Positions 44,955 to 54,350 of a DNA stretch of 64,000 nucleotides are shown here, piece by piece (position 1 is the stretch's first letter; each line of letters opens with the position of its first letter). Origin of the DNA: Methanosarcina sp. KYL-1. GTDB taxonomy: Archaea > Halobacteriota > Methanosarcinia > Methanosarcinales > Methanosarcinaceae. Under the pieces are notes generated by a model. It saw only the letters and a list, made by a program, of their open reading frames with translations, was not told the origin of the DNA and searched no databases. The stretch is taken from NCBI RefSeq assembly GCF_024372725.1, contig NZ_VOUA01000013.1:1-64000 (forward strand), in the 5' to 3' direction. The position numbers and the translations under genes were made by a program.

Positions 44955-47900
44955 TCACTTCTTCGGTTTTACGGAATCAAGAAGTTCCTGAACCTTCTCC
45001 TGAAGCGTGGCCACGGTCCAGCCGCCTTTGGTAAACATGTAGGCCGCGCCCCCTGCTATTGCCAGGATAAGGGCACCAAGAGCGTAGAGCAGCACAGAGC
45101 TCTTTTCGAGAACTGTGTATTCGGCTTCCTGGTCATCGATTTCAACTTTGTAGGTTCCGGGCACTTCTTCTACGTGGGTGAAAGTCACGGTGGTACTTTG
45201 TCCCGCGTCCAGGGAAATGCTCTGGGAGTCAACAACGCTTCCGTTAACTACCAGCTCCACATTATATTCCCCTGCGGCGTTGCCTGTGTTTTCTACGTCA
45301 ATTGAGATCTTGGCCTCCTTTCCGGCCCTGACTTCTATCGGGTCAATTACCAGGTTGGAGAACTCAAAGAGAGCTTCAAACTCCTTTACCCGTACGTTCA
45401 TGCTCTCTTCGACGAAGCCCTCTTTTACGGCACTGACTTTGATTGTCCCGGCTTCCTTTGTGGTGTAGGTAACCGTTCCGTCAGATCCGGTCTTGCCCAG
45501 GGAGGTACCGTCTATGGAGATTTCCGCATCTTTAATTGCGTCTCCGCCAATAGCCTTCTCGGCTTTGATCGTAATCTTGTCGCCCACATAGGCTGTTTCC
45601 GGAGAGACACTGAGGCTCATCCTCTCTTTCGGCGGAATGACTTCGATATTCTTGTTTGCGGTGGTGTACCCGTCCTTTTCGGCGGTCACCTTAAAGGTCC
45701 CTTCACTTGAGGCAGTATATTCGACAATTCCGTCCTCGTCAGTCTTGCCAATACTCTTTCCGTCAAGCTTTACGGCAGCGTCTTCTACCCCGTCACCGCC
45801 GGCAGTCACTTCGATCTCAATGTCATCTCCGACAATGATTTCGTCAGGTATACTGATCTTGAGTTCCCTGCTGGCCCCACCTTTGGTTTCGAATTCAACT
45901 AAGGGGTAGAACCTGAGAGTGCTTGAATCGGCAACCTTGATCTTGACGTCGCCCATGAGGTTGATGGTCTTGTCCTTTGAAAGGCTGATGCTTCCATCGT
46001 TTCTCATGACGATTTCCCCGTCGCCAAAGCTGTCTACTTCCATTTCCCCGAAGCTCTCTCCATCTTCGATCTGGGTGTAGTCCTCCGAAATCTGGAAGAT
46101 CCCTTCAGTGAAGACAGCACTGGTTTCCGCGCCAGCAAAGATTGTTCCGAAGTGTACAATAATTACGGGCACATCTTCAGCGTCGCCAATGTCTGCTTTG
46201 TAGATGTAGTCATCACCCGAAGAAAGGATATCCTCATCTACCACTTTCCCGTCCTGTTCCAGCTTGACCCAGACGCTGTTCCCGTTGATATCGACCTCTT
46301 CGATGTTGAGGGAATATCCGTCTTCAAGGATAAGGGCTGAGCCGGAGTACATCGACTCTTTCTCGTCACTGTCGGTCAGAACTTCGGAGAGGTAGCCGTC
46401 ATCGAGGATGCTGATATCGTCACTGATTTCTCCGTCAACCGCATCCTCAGGGTATCCTGCAAAGTACTTCTTGGCCATGAAGCCAATGACCTCAAACTTG
46501 CCCCATCCACTGTGTTCGAACTCGACCATGGTCGTGTTGGTCCTGTACTCAAGGTCTCCATCATCAATACTCCTGTCATCGGGGTCGAATTCGTCGTTTG
46601 TTATCGTCAGGCTTTCGGTCCCCAGGCCTTCATCGATGTCATAATAGAAGCCTTCGAAGTTCAGGGGCGTCCATTCGGGGGCCGCAGTGTCTTTCTTTGC
46701 ATCGAAAACCGTTCCTCTCAGTTCGTAGGTTCCGGGGTCGGACATGTCCACGATCGGGGCAAAGCGAAGGACATCGTCATCGGCAACAACAATCTGGAGC
46801 TTGCCCATAATGTCGATGGTCTTTCCTTTGCTGAGGGAGATTGAGCCATCGTTTTCCATTTCAATATAATCGTCTCCGAGTCCGCTTACCGTCATCTTCC
46901 CAAAGTCTTCTCCGTCCTCGATTTCAATGTAGTTGTCCGAGATCTGGAAGATCCCTTCTATGAATACGGCGCTGGTTTCCTGGCCTGCAAAGACGGTTCC
47001 GAAGTGTACAATGATTATGGGTACGTTATCCGAATCTCCAAGGTCGGTCTCATAGACGTAATCATTATTTGACTTCAGGAAGTCGTCGTCAACCACATCC
47101 CCGTCTTTTTCGAGCTGGACCCAGACAGAGTTCCCGTTGACATCGACTTCCACGATGTTCAGCGCATATCCGTCTTCAAGATCAAAGGAAGAACCGGTAT
47201 AAGCGGATTCTTTATCGTCACTGTCGATGAGCACCTTTGCAAGCACTCCATCTCCGATTAAGTTCGCATCAAGGGTTTCACCCTCTACAGTGGTTCCGTC
47301 GTCTTCGTCGTCAATATACCCTGCAAAATACTTCTCGGCCATAAAGCCTATCACGTAGTACTTGCCCCAGTCGTTGTGTTCAAAGTCGGTTGCTACCGGC
47401 TCTGTCCTGTATACGAGGTTTCCGTCATCAATGGTCCTGCCGGGATCATTGCTGGTACCGTCGAGGGTAATCGTCATGGTTTCCGAGCCTACGCCGGATT
47501 CCAGGTCATAATAGAACCCTGAATAGCTCTGCGGATTCCATTCATATGTGGTGCTCAGGCCTTTTTTTGCTTCCCAGATGCGGTTGCCGCTGGAATAGTA
47601 TTTGGAGCGGACGTACAGGGTCCATTTACTTGAAACAGTCCCGTTTCCATTGCTGGCTTCTGCTGTTATGTTATAGGTACCTACTTTCTTTTCTTCAAAA
47701 GTGTAGGAATCCTCTGTTACAGGGGAATCTGTTTCTTTCTTTTCGTCCCCGTTTACAAGCCATCTTATTGTACATTCCTGGTCGGTTGTGACGTTGAATG
47801 CCTGTTTTTCTCCTTCGGTTATTTCTACTTCTTCCTTATCTGGGTATTTTTCTGTGATCTCCGGATCTTCGGGTTCGCTTTCTACAGTATCTACGGTCCA

Positions 47901-48752
47901 TGTCCATTCTTTCGGGACTGTTCCGTTTGCGTTTTCAGCTTCTGCTTTTACTGTATAGCTTCCCGCAGGTGCCGTGTTGTTTGAATAGGTATCAGTATCA
48001 ACATTCGTTGCCGAATCTTTCACCACAACGTCGTCAATGTACCATGTTATGTTACAGAGCTGGTTTGTATCGATTGTGAATTCCTGAGTCTGACCTACTG
48101 TAGATTTAGGATCAGTAGCCGGGTCAAAGCTTTCGATACTGAGTGATTCGCTTTCTACAGTATCTACGGTCCATGTCCATTCTTTCGGGACTGTTCCGTT
48201 TGCGTTTTTAGCTTCTGCTTTTACTGTATAGCTTCCCGCAGGTGCCGTGTTGTTTGAATAGGTATCAGTATCAACATTTGTTGCCGAATCTTTCACCACA
48301 ACGTCGTCAATGTACCATGTTATGTTACAGAGCTGGTTTGTATCGATTGTAAATTCCTGTGTTTCACCTACGCTGGATGTAGGATCAGTAGCTGGGTCAG
48401 AGCTTTCGATACTGAGCGATTCGCTTTCTACAGTCCACGTCCATTCTTTCTGGACCGTTCCGTTTGCGTTTTCAGCTTCTGCTTTTACTGTATAGCTTCC
48501 TGCAGGTGCCGTGTTGTTTGAATAGGTATCAGTATCAACATTTGTTGCCGAATCTACAACAGTGCTGTCAATATACCATGTTATGTTACATGTCTCATTC
48601 GTGCTGATAGAGAATTCCTGTGTTTCACCTACGTTGGTTGTAGGATCAGTAGTTGGGTTAGAGCTTTCGATTAGGGGAGCCGCCATCGCAACTCCGCAAA
48701 ATAGCCCCAGCAATAGAATTCCTGTTATTATCTTCATTTTTGTTTTATTCAT
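44955..48752 (-). CDS. S-layer-type surface protein with PKD-like repeats, two S-layer domains and C-terminal anchor
   Basis: A 1265-residue exported protein. In order: signal peptide (1-24); four Ig/PKD-like repeats (about 25-390), three of them nearly identical with cores such as TCNITWYIDSTVVDSATNVD; two tandem Methanosarcina S-layer (DUF1608-type) domains (about 391-680 and 683-955) marked by WNPQSYSGFYYDLESG and WTPLNFEGFYYDIDEG; two carboxypeptidase-like Ig domains; a CARDB-like domain; a membrane helix near 1220-1240 and a short charged tail. The S-layer proteins known for the genus have just the two S-layer domains and an anchor, so this is an enlarged, probably cell-surface or adhesive version. 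Stop is near 44955, close to the terminator. Confidence 0.9.
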   Translation of the reverse strand: MNKTKMKIITGILLLGLFCGVAMAAPLIESSNPTTDPTTNVGETQEFSISTNETCNITWYIDSTVVDSATNVDTDTYSNNTAPAGSYTVKAEAENANGTVQKEWTWTVESESLSIESSDPATDPTSSVGETQEFTIDTNQLCNITWYIDDVVVKDSATNVDTDTYSNNTAPAGSYTVKAEAKNANGTVPKEWTWTVDTVESESLSIESFDPATDPKSTVGQTQEFTIDTNQLCNITWYIDDVVVKDSATNVDTDTYSNNTAPAGSYTVKAEAENANGTVPKEWTWTVDTVESEPEDPEITEKYPDKEEVEITEGEKQAFNVTTDQECTIRWLVNGDEKKETDSPVTEDSYTFEEKKVGTYNITAEASNGNGTVSSKWTLYVRSKYYSSGNRIWEAKKGLSTTYEWNPQSYSGFYYDLESGVGSETMTITLDGTSNDPGRTIDDGNLVYRTEPVATDFEHNDWGKYYVIGFMAEKYFAGYIDDEDDGTTVEGETLDANLIGDGVLAKVLIDSDDKESAYTGSSFDLEDGYALNIVEVDVNGNSVWVQLEKDGDVVDDDFLKSNNDYVYETDLGDSDNVPIIIVHFGTVFAGQETSAVFIEGIFQISDNYIEIEDGEDFGKMTVSGLGDDYIEMENDGSISLSKGKTIDIMGKLQIVVADDDVLRFAPIVDMSDPGTYELRGTVFDAKKDTAAPEWTPLNFEGFYYDIDEGLGTESLTITNDEFDPDDRSIDDGDLEYRTNTTMVEFEHSGWGKFEVIGFMAKKYFAGYPEDAVDGEISDDISILDDGYLSEVLTDSDEKESMYSGSALILEDGYSLNIEEVDINGNSVWVKLEQDGKVVDEDILSSGDDYIYKADIGDAEDVPVIIVHFGTIFAGAETSAVFTEGIFQISEDYTQIEDGESFGEMEVDSFGDGEIVMRNDGSISLSKDKTINLMGDVKIKVADSSTLRFYPLVEFETKGGASRELKISIPDEIIVGDDIEIEVTAGGDGVEDAAVKLDGKSIGKTDEDGIVEYTASSEGTFKVTAEKDGYTTANKNIEVIPPKERMSLSVSPETAYVGDKITIKAEKAIGGDAIKDAEISIDGTSLGKTGSDGTVTYTTKEAGTIKVSAVKEGFVEESMNVRVKEFEALFEFSNLVIDPIEVRAGKEAKISIDVENTGNAAGEYNVELVVNGSVVDSQSISLDAGQSTTVTFTHVEEVPGTYKVEIDDQEAEYTVLEKSSVLLYALGALILAIAGGAAYMFTKGGWTVATLQEKVQELLDSVKPKK
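47874..48680. repeat. 273-bp near-identical tandem repeats inside the S-layer-type gene
   Basis: Three copies begin at about 47874, 48147 and 48420, each starting with TTCGCTTTCTACAGT. They encode 91-residue Ig-like repeats (the first-encoded copy slightly shorter). The first two in window order are almost identical even at silent sites, which indicates recent duplication or gene conversion. Confidence 0.85.
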
Positions 48753-48942
48753 ACTCGAACCTTCTGAACCTTGTGCATAATTTATATACTGCGTAAATTT
48801 CAGGTAAATTTAACTTTAATTTTATTCTACATTTCTTGATAATTATAGACTTTTTTCAGTCAATAGTTCTTAATTTTATCTTTCTTATCCTGAATTTTTA
48901 TATTCTAAACGATAAATGTCAGTTCTTAGCGGGAGTTGTCGG
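48753..48942. other. Spacer between S-layer gene start and thiL end
   Basis: 190 bp, AT-rich. It should hold the promoter of the S-layer-type gene on the minus strand; the region near 48770-48830 has TATA-like AAATTTATAC-type sequence. No gene seen. Confidence 0.45.
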
Positions 48943-50040
48943 TCAACTGCTTTCGGCTTTTAACTGCTGGTACCCTCTCTGCTCTACAGGTTGTATTCTG
49001 CCGTCGACGCTTTCGAGTACAATCCCCTCTTCGTATTTCGTGCATTCTCCTATGACACTTAACTTACATATATTTTGTACTTTTTTTAGCCGTTCGGGAG
49101 TGATTGTGAAAAGGAGTTCGAAATCCCCGCCTGTATAAAGGGCAAGTTCCAGCAGTTTTTCAGGGCCGTTTTCAGGACCTTTTTCGGGGCTTGAGGCAAA
49201 GTCCCTGACTTCCTGGAGGATGGGGAGGGAGTTTTCCCGGATCTTGAAACCTACCCGGCTTACTTTTGCAAGGTCGTGGAGGGACATGGCAAGGCCGTCG
49301 CTTGTGTCCATCATGGAGGTGACGGCGCCTGAGGCGGCCAGTTTTTGGGCTTCGTGGGTGCGGGGGACGGGCTCAAGCAGGCTTTTTATCAGGCTTTCGC
49401 TCGCCTTCTTCCGTCCAATACCCCCATGTTTCGACTGGAGAACCTCAAGGGCAGCCCCTGCAGAGCCTGTATGGCCCGTCACACAGACAAGGTCTCCGGG
49501 TTTTGCCCCGGAGCGGCGGAGGAGCTGGTTTTTTTTCACCCGGCCGAGGGCTGTGCCCGTGATTGTCAGTTCCTCGTGGGTGTCGAGGTCGCCTCCGATC
49601 ACGGGAGTTTCACAGAATTCGGCGCAGGCCTGTATGCCTTTCGCAAGCTCTTCGAAAAAGGAGATCTCAGTATCTGCAGGCATCCCGATTGCCACCAGGA
49701 GCCCTGTGGGCCTTGCGCCCATGGATGCGATGTCGCTCAGGTTTACGGCTGCGGACATCCAGCCAATCTGCCAGGGAGTCATCCCTTCGGGAAAGTCCGT
49801 GGTCCTGTGCAGCATATCGGTGGTAACGACAAGGCAGTCTTCGCCGTTCAGGTCAAGGACAGCACAGTCATCGGAACCGGGGCCCACCAGGAGCTCCTGG
49901 GGGCTCTCCTTTTTCCCTTCCGGGCTTTCCTCCTTTCCTTTCTCCTGTTTGCCTCCCTTTCCGGCAGGAGCTTTAAAAATCTCAGATAAGCGGGAGATCA
50001 GAGCGCGCTCTCCGATCGCGGATACCTTTTTTTCCGTCAT
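48943..50040 (-). CDS. thiL: Thiamine-monophosphate kinase ThiL
   Basis: ThiL phosphorylates thiamine monophosphate to the active diphosphate, which PorA/PorB in this window need as cofactor. The 365-residue protein has the AIR-synthase-like fold: GPGSDDCAVL, the nucleotide/metal motif VVTTDMLHRTTDF, WMSAAVNLSDIASMGARPTG and VTGHTGSAGAAL. A Lys/Glu-rich insertion (about 25-50) after the first helix is not typical and probably forms a loop. ATG 50040 was chosen; a TTG five codons upstream is possible. Confidence 0.93.
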   Translation of the reverse strand: MTEKKVSAIGERALISRLSEIFKAPAGKGGKQEKGKEESPEGKKESPQELLVGPGSDDCAVLDLNGEDCLVVTTDMLHRTTDFPEGMTPWQIGWMSAAVNLSDIASMGARPTGLLVAIGMPADTEISFFEELAKGIQACAEFCETPVIGGDLDTHEELTITGTALGRVKKNQLLRRSGAKPGDLVCVTGHTGSAGAALEVLQSKHGGIGRKKASESLIKSLLEPVPRTHEAQKLAASGAVTSMMDTSDGLAMSLHDLAKVSRVGFKIRENSLPILQEVRDFASSPEKGPENGPEKLLELALYTGGDFELLFTITPERLKKVQNICKLSVIGECTKYEEGIVLESVDGRIQPVEQRGYQQLKAESS

Positions 50041-50515
50041 AATATCAATTTTCAAAAATTTTCATGATGTCAGGGGTGGGGGTAGCTAGTCTAACCCTTT
50101 GTTTACTGGACTGCGTTTCTATCATTTATTTAACTTTTGTAACTCCGGAGGTTACACGCAAAAATTTAATGACCGAGGGAACCTGGATAAGGGACAAACC
50201 TTTCATTGGTTTCATCCAACTTCATCCAACTTCATCTGATTTTATCCGGATTCTTCAGGTTTTTTTGGCTTCTCCATGCACCCTGGTTCGGAACTGCTTC
50301 ATACTTTATCAACAGGCATGTATAAGGCTTTTGTAAACTTCAAATTAGTTTGAACCTAAGGTGAAAGTTGCCTCAAAAGCCGCCTGCTCAAAAAAGCTTG
50401 AAGCGCCAACAGAATAACCAAAAAAGAAGTATACTGGAATAATTTTGAAGGAAAAGGCCAGAGCCAAAAATATCAGGTTGTTTTCTATTAAACAGCCTCT
50501 TTCCCATCTTTTCTA
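50041..50515. other. Intergenic region upstream of thiL
   Basis: 475 bp with no convincing gene. It contains a perfect palindromic element at 50139-50155 (separate entry) and TTCATCCAAC direct repeats at 50211-50235. No RNA gene recognised. Confidence 0.5.
50139..50155. promoter_or_regulatory. Palindrome upstream of thiL
   Basis: GTAACTCCGGAGGTTAC has a perfect eight-base core CTCCGGAG flanked by GTAA/TTAC arms. It lies about 100 bp upstream of the thiL start and could be an operator or a hairpin in the thiL leader. No second copy was noticed in the window. Confidence 0.35.
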
Positions 50516-51295
50516 TCAAACAGCCTCTTCGCCATCCTCTTTCGTCCGGACTTTCACCTTTTCCAGGAAACCTTTTGCCGTTTTCCCAAGTTCGAGCATT
50601 TCTTCCCTGTCCAGGGACCTGACTTTCCGGAGGCTTTCCTGCAGGCTGTGTTCTGGGAGGCCCTGCTGGAGCACGTAGACAGTTTTTTCCCTGTTTTTCA
50701 CGTTTTCTGAAATCCAGGCCGCTATATGTTCGATCTCTTCTTTGCTTCCGATAAGGTCCCGGATAAGTGTTGTCCGGAGTTCCAGTTCCAGGCTGGCGGA
50801 ATCTGCAGTTTCTATTGTTTTTGCAACGGCTGCTGCGATCTCTTCCGGAGTTTTCCTGACGGTTCCGTCTCCATATCCCCCACAGCCGGCAACTTTTGCG
50901 TAAAGTCCGGGGTCGTTCGGGGGAGCTTTTACGTCGATGAAGAACTTATCAACCAGTTTCCGCTCAACCAGCTCTGCTGCCCTTTCCGGGTAGCAGCCGT
51001 TTGTGTGGATGCCCACAAAAAGCCCCAGTTCCTTTGCAAACTCTGCGAGGGGCACGATTGCTGCCTGCATCAGGGGTTCTCCTCCCGAAAATACGGCTGC
51101 GCTCACAAAAGGCCCGGAATTTTTGATCTGCTCTTTCACAAAATCGAGTTCTACAAGGCCAGGCTCTTCAAGGTAGGAGTGGTTCTGGCAGTAGGGGCAG
51201 CGAAGGGGGCAGTCCCGGAAAAATATGGTAACAGCAGCTTTCCCTCGCCAGTCCAGGGTGGAGAGGGAGACCGTGCCTGCGTAGTTTACTTTCAT
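50516..51295 (-). CDS. nrdG: Anaerobic ribonucleotide reductase activating protein (radical SAM)
   Basis: NrdG uses a 4Fe-4S cluster and S-adenosylmethionine to place the glycyl radical on NrdD. The 259-residue protein has the cluster motif CPLRCPYC (Cys29, 33, 36), a GGEP-type FSGGEPLMQ and a full-length barrel, as in archaeal NrdG2-like activases. It follows nrdD on the same strand but is separated from it by an array of eight 23-bp repeats. The start MKVNYAGTVSLST is typical. Other glycyl-radical or pyruvate-formate-lyase-type activase roles are less likely given the neighbour. Confidence 0.92.
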   Translation of the reverse strand: MKVNYAGTVSLSTLDWRGKAAVTIFFRDCPLRCPYCQNHSYLEEPGLVELDFVKEQIKNSGPFVSAAVFSGGEPLMQAAIVPLAEFAKELGLFVGIHTNGCYPERAAELVERKLVDKFFIDVKAPPNDPGLYAKVAGCGGYGDGTVRKTPEEIAAAVAKTIETADSASLELELRTTLIRDLIGSKEEIEHIAAWISENVKNREKTVYVLQQGLPEHSLQESLRKVRSLDREEMLELGKTAKGFLEKVKVRTKEDGEEAV

Positions 51296-51308
51296 GATTC
51301 ATTCTCAG

Positions 51309-51489
51309 GTAATTTTCGGATCCTTCTTATGTTAATTTCCGGATCCTTCTTATGTTAATTTTCGGATCCTTCTTATGTTAATTTTCGGATCCTTCTTATG
51401 TTAATTTTCGGATCCTTCTTATGTTAATTTTCGGATCCTTCTTATGTTAATTTTCGGATCCTTCTTATGTTAATTTTCGGGTCCTTATG
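51309..51489. repeat. 23-bp tandem repeat, 8 copies, between nrdD and nrdG
   Basis: The unit TTAATTTTCGGATCCTTCTTATG (given here as TTAATTTTCGGATCC then TTCTTATG) repeats eight times. The first, second and last copies each differ by one or a few bases. Each unit contains the hexamer GGATCC. It fills the whole spacer within the presumed nrdD-nrdG transcript. Confidence 0.94.
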
Positions 51490-51529
51490 GCATTCTTGCA
51501 GCAATAAAAAAGAAGTTTAAGGGAAACTC

Positions 51530-53851
51530 TCACCTGAGTTCCCTTGTACCGTATCGTTTCCGGTCCCGGAGTTCCTGCTGTTTTCCTTTGTTCCAGCCGG
51601 CCACAGGCTGCAGGTAACCTGTGATCCTCGAGAGGTGCTCTACGTTTTCCGAGCCGCATTTGGGGCACCTGTCCAGGATCCCTGAAGCTACGTATCCTCC
51701 GTCCGTACAGACTGTCATGTCCCGGGTGAAGGCAAAGTAACCTGTCTGGGTGTTTTTTGCGATGTGCATGGCAAGTTCCTGCAGGCCTTCAGGGTCGGGT
51801 TTTCCTTCCCCGAGCCAGATATGCATGATATTTCCTCCGTCTACGACCGGGAAGAAGGTATGTTCGTATTTGATCCTCTCTGCCAGGGAGATATTAGCTC
51901 CCGGGGGGATGTGGGTCCCGTTCGTATAGTAGACGGGCAGGTCGTGGGTTTCGTTGATATCATGCAGTGCAGCGTCCAGGTCTCCCTTGATGGTGCTCTC
52001 GGCTTTGTCTGCGTACTCTTTGTGCAGGAGGTCGGAAACTGCAAAGCGCTGGGCGGTGGTCTCAGCAGGAGTCCTTGCAAGGGCAATTTCCATGTCGTTT
52101 TCTTCTGAGAGTTTCTGGGCATGCATCTTCATCTCGAACATCGCCCTGATGGCAAGCTTGTACGCTTTCGGAGATTCGTGCATCTGGTACCCGGTGTGGT
52201 ACTGGACCATCTCGTTTATCCCGACAATCCCTATGGTGTAGACCAGGCTGTCGAAATCAACGGCCATGGCTCCTTTTTCTCCAGTATTCGGGTCTTTCGG
52301 GCGCTGGGAAGCAAAGGGGATCCTGTTCATTTTCAGGAGGTTTGTCATCCATCTCCGCTTTACTTTGAAGACTTCCACGGATTTGTTCATCAGGAACTTC
52401 AGTTCATTGAAGAGCTTTTCATCGTCTTTTTCGGCTTTGTAGGCTGCTCTGGGGCAGTTAAGGCTCATGACCATCCAGGAACCCATGGAAAAGTGTTTCC
52501 CTTCCTTGAAATAGAGCTTGTCGTTGAACTCATCATCATCGGTCGGGTTTGCGGAAAACTGGTAGGCACAGCACTGGTAGCATGAAATCCCCTCGCCTGC
52601 ACCCCTGTATTCGGGCAGCTGGTTGTCGAAGTACGGGGACCCGAATTTGGCAGCCAGTTCAAAGGTCATCCTGTAGAGTTCCTTATAAGTTGGAAGTTCC
52701 GGGTGTTCCCTGTTGAATTCTGCATCTTCTTCCATAAAGTCCGGTTCGATGGAAATTTCGGGTTTCGGGAAGCTGAAAGGCTTGCCCCAGGCATCTCCTT
52801 CGAGCATCACGTCCATGAGGGCCTTAAAGCCCAGGCGGACTTCCTTTTCAAATTCCCCGTAGGTCCTAAGAAGGGCCTGTTCCCCGTTCCAGACCTTGCC
52901 CATTGCAACTACAGGTTTGTCTTTCCAGAGTTTCGGAATGCCGGGGGAGAGCTGGACGGAAGAGAAGACAGTCTGTCCGCCCCTGGCACACATCATCTGC
53001 ATCATTTCGTAGACAAACATCTGCATGAGCTGTTTGATTTCCTTATAGGACTTGCCTTCAAGGTAGGGAGCCAGAAATGTCAGGAAGTTGTAGAAGCCCT
53101 GTCCGCCTGCAAAGTTTGTCTGGGCCGAGCCCATTGCCTTTACCGCGTGGAGGAAGGCGACTTCGGCGTTTTTGGCGGGTTTTGCAACGCTTGACTGGGT
53201 CCCGACTCCATCGGGCATGAGCCCGTAGTAAAAGAAATATCTGAGGTCCCAGTCCTGGCAAAACGGCCTTGTCCCCATGTATTCCAGGTCGTGGATGTGG
53301 AAGTCCCCGTTCAGGTGCAGGTCGGCAAGTTCCTTTGGCATTAGCAGGAGGTTCTGTTCCTTGGACATCTTGTCGGCTTTCTTCTTGTGGGAGGTTTCGG
53401 CGTTGTTGAGCTGGTTCGCGTTGTCGTTTGCCTCAAAGCCGTACCCGGTGTCGATTTCATAGGCATCGTACACGGAAGCCCCGACCCTGGTCATGATGTT
53501 TCGCCACTCGACATGCCCCCTCTCAAGGAGGATGGTGTTTACGATTTCCCTTATAAGGGGACCTGAAAGGAACTTTGCATTCATCCTGCGGATGATCCTT
53601 TCAGCTTCTTTTGCAATGTCTACAGCTTCTTCTTTTGTGATTGCGGGTTTGTTGTAAAAGATCTCGCTGAGTTTTGTCTCTTTAAGAAGCTGGTTTACAA
53701 TGATGTTCTTGTCCCAGTTGACTATGAAGCCGTCTGTGGTCCTTACTTTAGGGAGTGGGGAGAGAGACAGCCCGTCGAGTGTCTTTTGCACTGGCTGGTT
53801 GTCGGATAACTGGTCCTCGGATAAGAGAGTGTCGCCTGTCATTTTGCTCAT
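51530..53851 (-). CDS. nrdD: Anaerobic (class III) ribonucleoside-triphosphate reductase
   Basis: NrdD makes deoxyribonucleotides without oxygen using a glycyl radical. The roughly 773-residue protein starts with an ATP-cone-like domain (about 45-140) followed by the catalytic barrel: YMGTRPFCQDWDLRYF, GGQGFYNFL and CYQCCAYQF, which hold conserved cysteines. The C-terminus has a zinc-binding CPKCGSENVEHL and then RITGYLQPVAGWNKGKQQEL with the radical glycine near residue 750. The start was set at MSKMTGD; the open frame reaches 53884. It belongs with nrdH upstream (about 95 bp) and nrdG downstream. Intact in all motifs seen. Confidence 0.94.
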   Translation of the reverse strand: MSKMTGDTLLSEDQLSDNQPVQKTLDGLSLSPLPKVRTTDGFIVNWDKNIIVNQLLKETKLSEIFYNKPAITKEEAVDIAKEAERIIRRMNAKFLSGPLIREIVNTILLERGHVEWRNIMTRVGASVYDAYEIDTGYGFEANDNANQLNNAETSHKKKADKMSKEQNLLLMPKELADLHLNGDFHIHDLEYMGTRPFCQDWDLRYFFYYGLMPDGVGTQSSVAKPAKNAEVAFLHAVKAMGSAQTNFAGGQGFYNFLTFLAPYLEGKSYKEIKQLMQMFVYEMMQMMCARGGQTVFSSVQLSPGIPKLWKDKPVVAMGKVWNGEQALLRTYGEFEKEVRLGFKALMDVMLEGDAWGKPFSFPKPEISIEPDFMEEDAEFNREHPELPTYKELYRMTFELAAKFGSPYFDNQLPEYRGAGEGISCYQCCAYQFSANPTDDDEFNDKLYFKEGKHFSMGSWMVMSLNCPRAAYKAEKDDEKLFNELKFLMNKSVEVFKVKRRWMTNLLKMNRIPFASQRPKDPNTGEKGAMAVDFDSLVYTIGIVGINEMVQYHTGYQMHESPKAYKLAIRAMFEMKMHAQKLSEENDMEIALARTPAETTAQRFAVSDLLHKEYADKAESTIKGDLDAALHDINETHDLPVYYTNGTHIPPGANISLAERIKYEHTFFPVVDGGNIMHIWLGEGKPDPEGLQELAMHIAKNTQTGYFAFTRDMTVCTDGGYVASGILDRCPKCGSENVEHLSRITGYLQPVAGWNKGKQQELRDRKRYGTRELR

Positions 53852-53946
53852 CTTCAGTCGCTGTTTTAAAGGTAAAATCTGCAAAACGTATTCAGAATTT
53901 TTTCGAATTACTCAGAACTTTTTCGAATCTTTGAGCTCGTTTTGCA

Positions 53947-54198
53947 TCAAAGGATGCCCTGGATTTTTCCCGGGTTCACTTCATCGCCGAGGAAGAGTTC
54001 CTCGTGGGTTAAGAAGGTGTCATCGATCTGTAAAACAGGAGCTGTTACCGTAAAGACCCCGTTGAAGCGAAGTTCGGTTAGGGATTCCGGGGTGGCCATA
54101 TCCGCGACTTCGAAGGCCACTGAATTTGCTTCCAGGTACTTTTTTAATTTGTTGCATTTAGGACAGCGTTCCGTTGTGTAGACTATAATTTTTGCCAT
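53947..54198 (-). CDS. nrdH: Glutaredoxin-like NrdH redoxin
   Basis: An 83-residue thioredoxin-fold protein with the redox motif CPKC (Cys12, Cys15) and the cis-proline segment TVTAPVLQI. It is the electron donor expected for the methanogen subtype of class III reductase, for which a dedicated redoxin has been shown in a Methanosarcina. It is the first gene of nrdH-nrdD-nrdG, with GGAGGG ten bases before ATG. There is no glutathione-specific residue pattern. Confidence 0.92.
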   Translation of the reverse strand: MAKIIVYTTERCPKCNKLKKYLEANSVAFEVADMATPESLTELRFNGVFTVTAPVLQIDDTFLTHEELFLGDEVNPGKIQGIL

Positions 54199-54262
54199 GC
54201 TTCCTGACCCTCCATACTACTATATATCTAACTTTTATTTACATGCTACATTTATTTTTATT

Positions 54263-54350
54263 GTGTGGGGGATGAGCGCCCCGATGCAGAGAGCATCACA
54301 GCAACAAAACAAAGCCCCACCCGGGTTACCTACCATTCCTCAGTAACCCT
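54263..54350 (+). ncRNA. Candidate structured RNA upstream of nrdH
   Basis: The sequence supports a multi-helix fold. P1 is GTGGGG (54265-54270) with CCCCAC (54315-54320). Inside it is a hairpin GATGC-AGAGA-GCATC (54283-54297). A second hairpin GGGTTAC (54323-54329) with GTAACCC (54343-54349) follows P1. On the plus strand a TATA-like CTATATATC lies at about 54219-54227, and TTTTTT lies at 54376-54381, so an independent plus-strand RNA is possible. On the minus strand it would be the far 5' leader of nrdH. It matches no family I know. Confidence 0.35.

Noticed and set aside
54263-54350. Cobalamin or other known riboswitch controlling ribonucleotide reductase
   Set aside because: No B12-box-like or other known aptamer consensus is visible on either strand, so only a generic structured-RNA candidate is reported.
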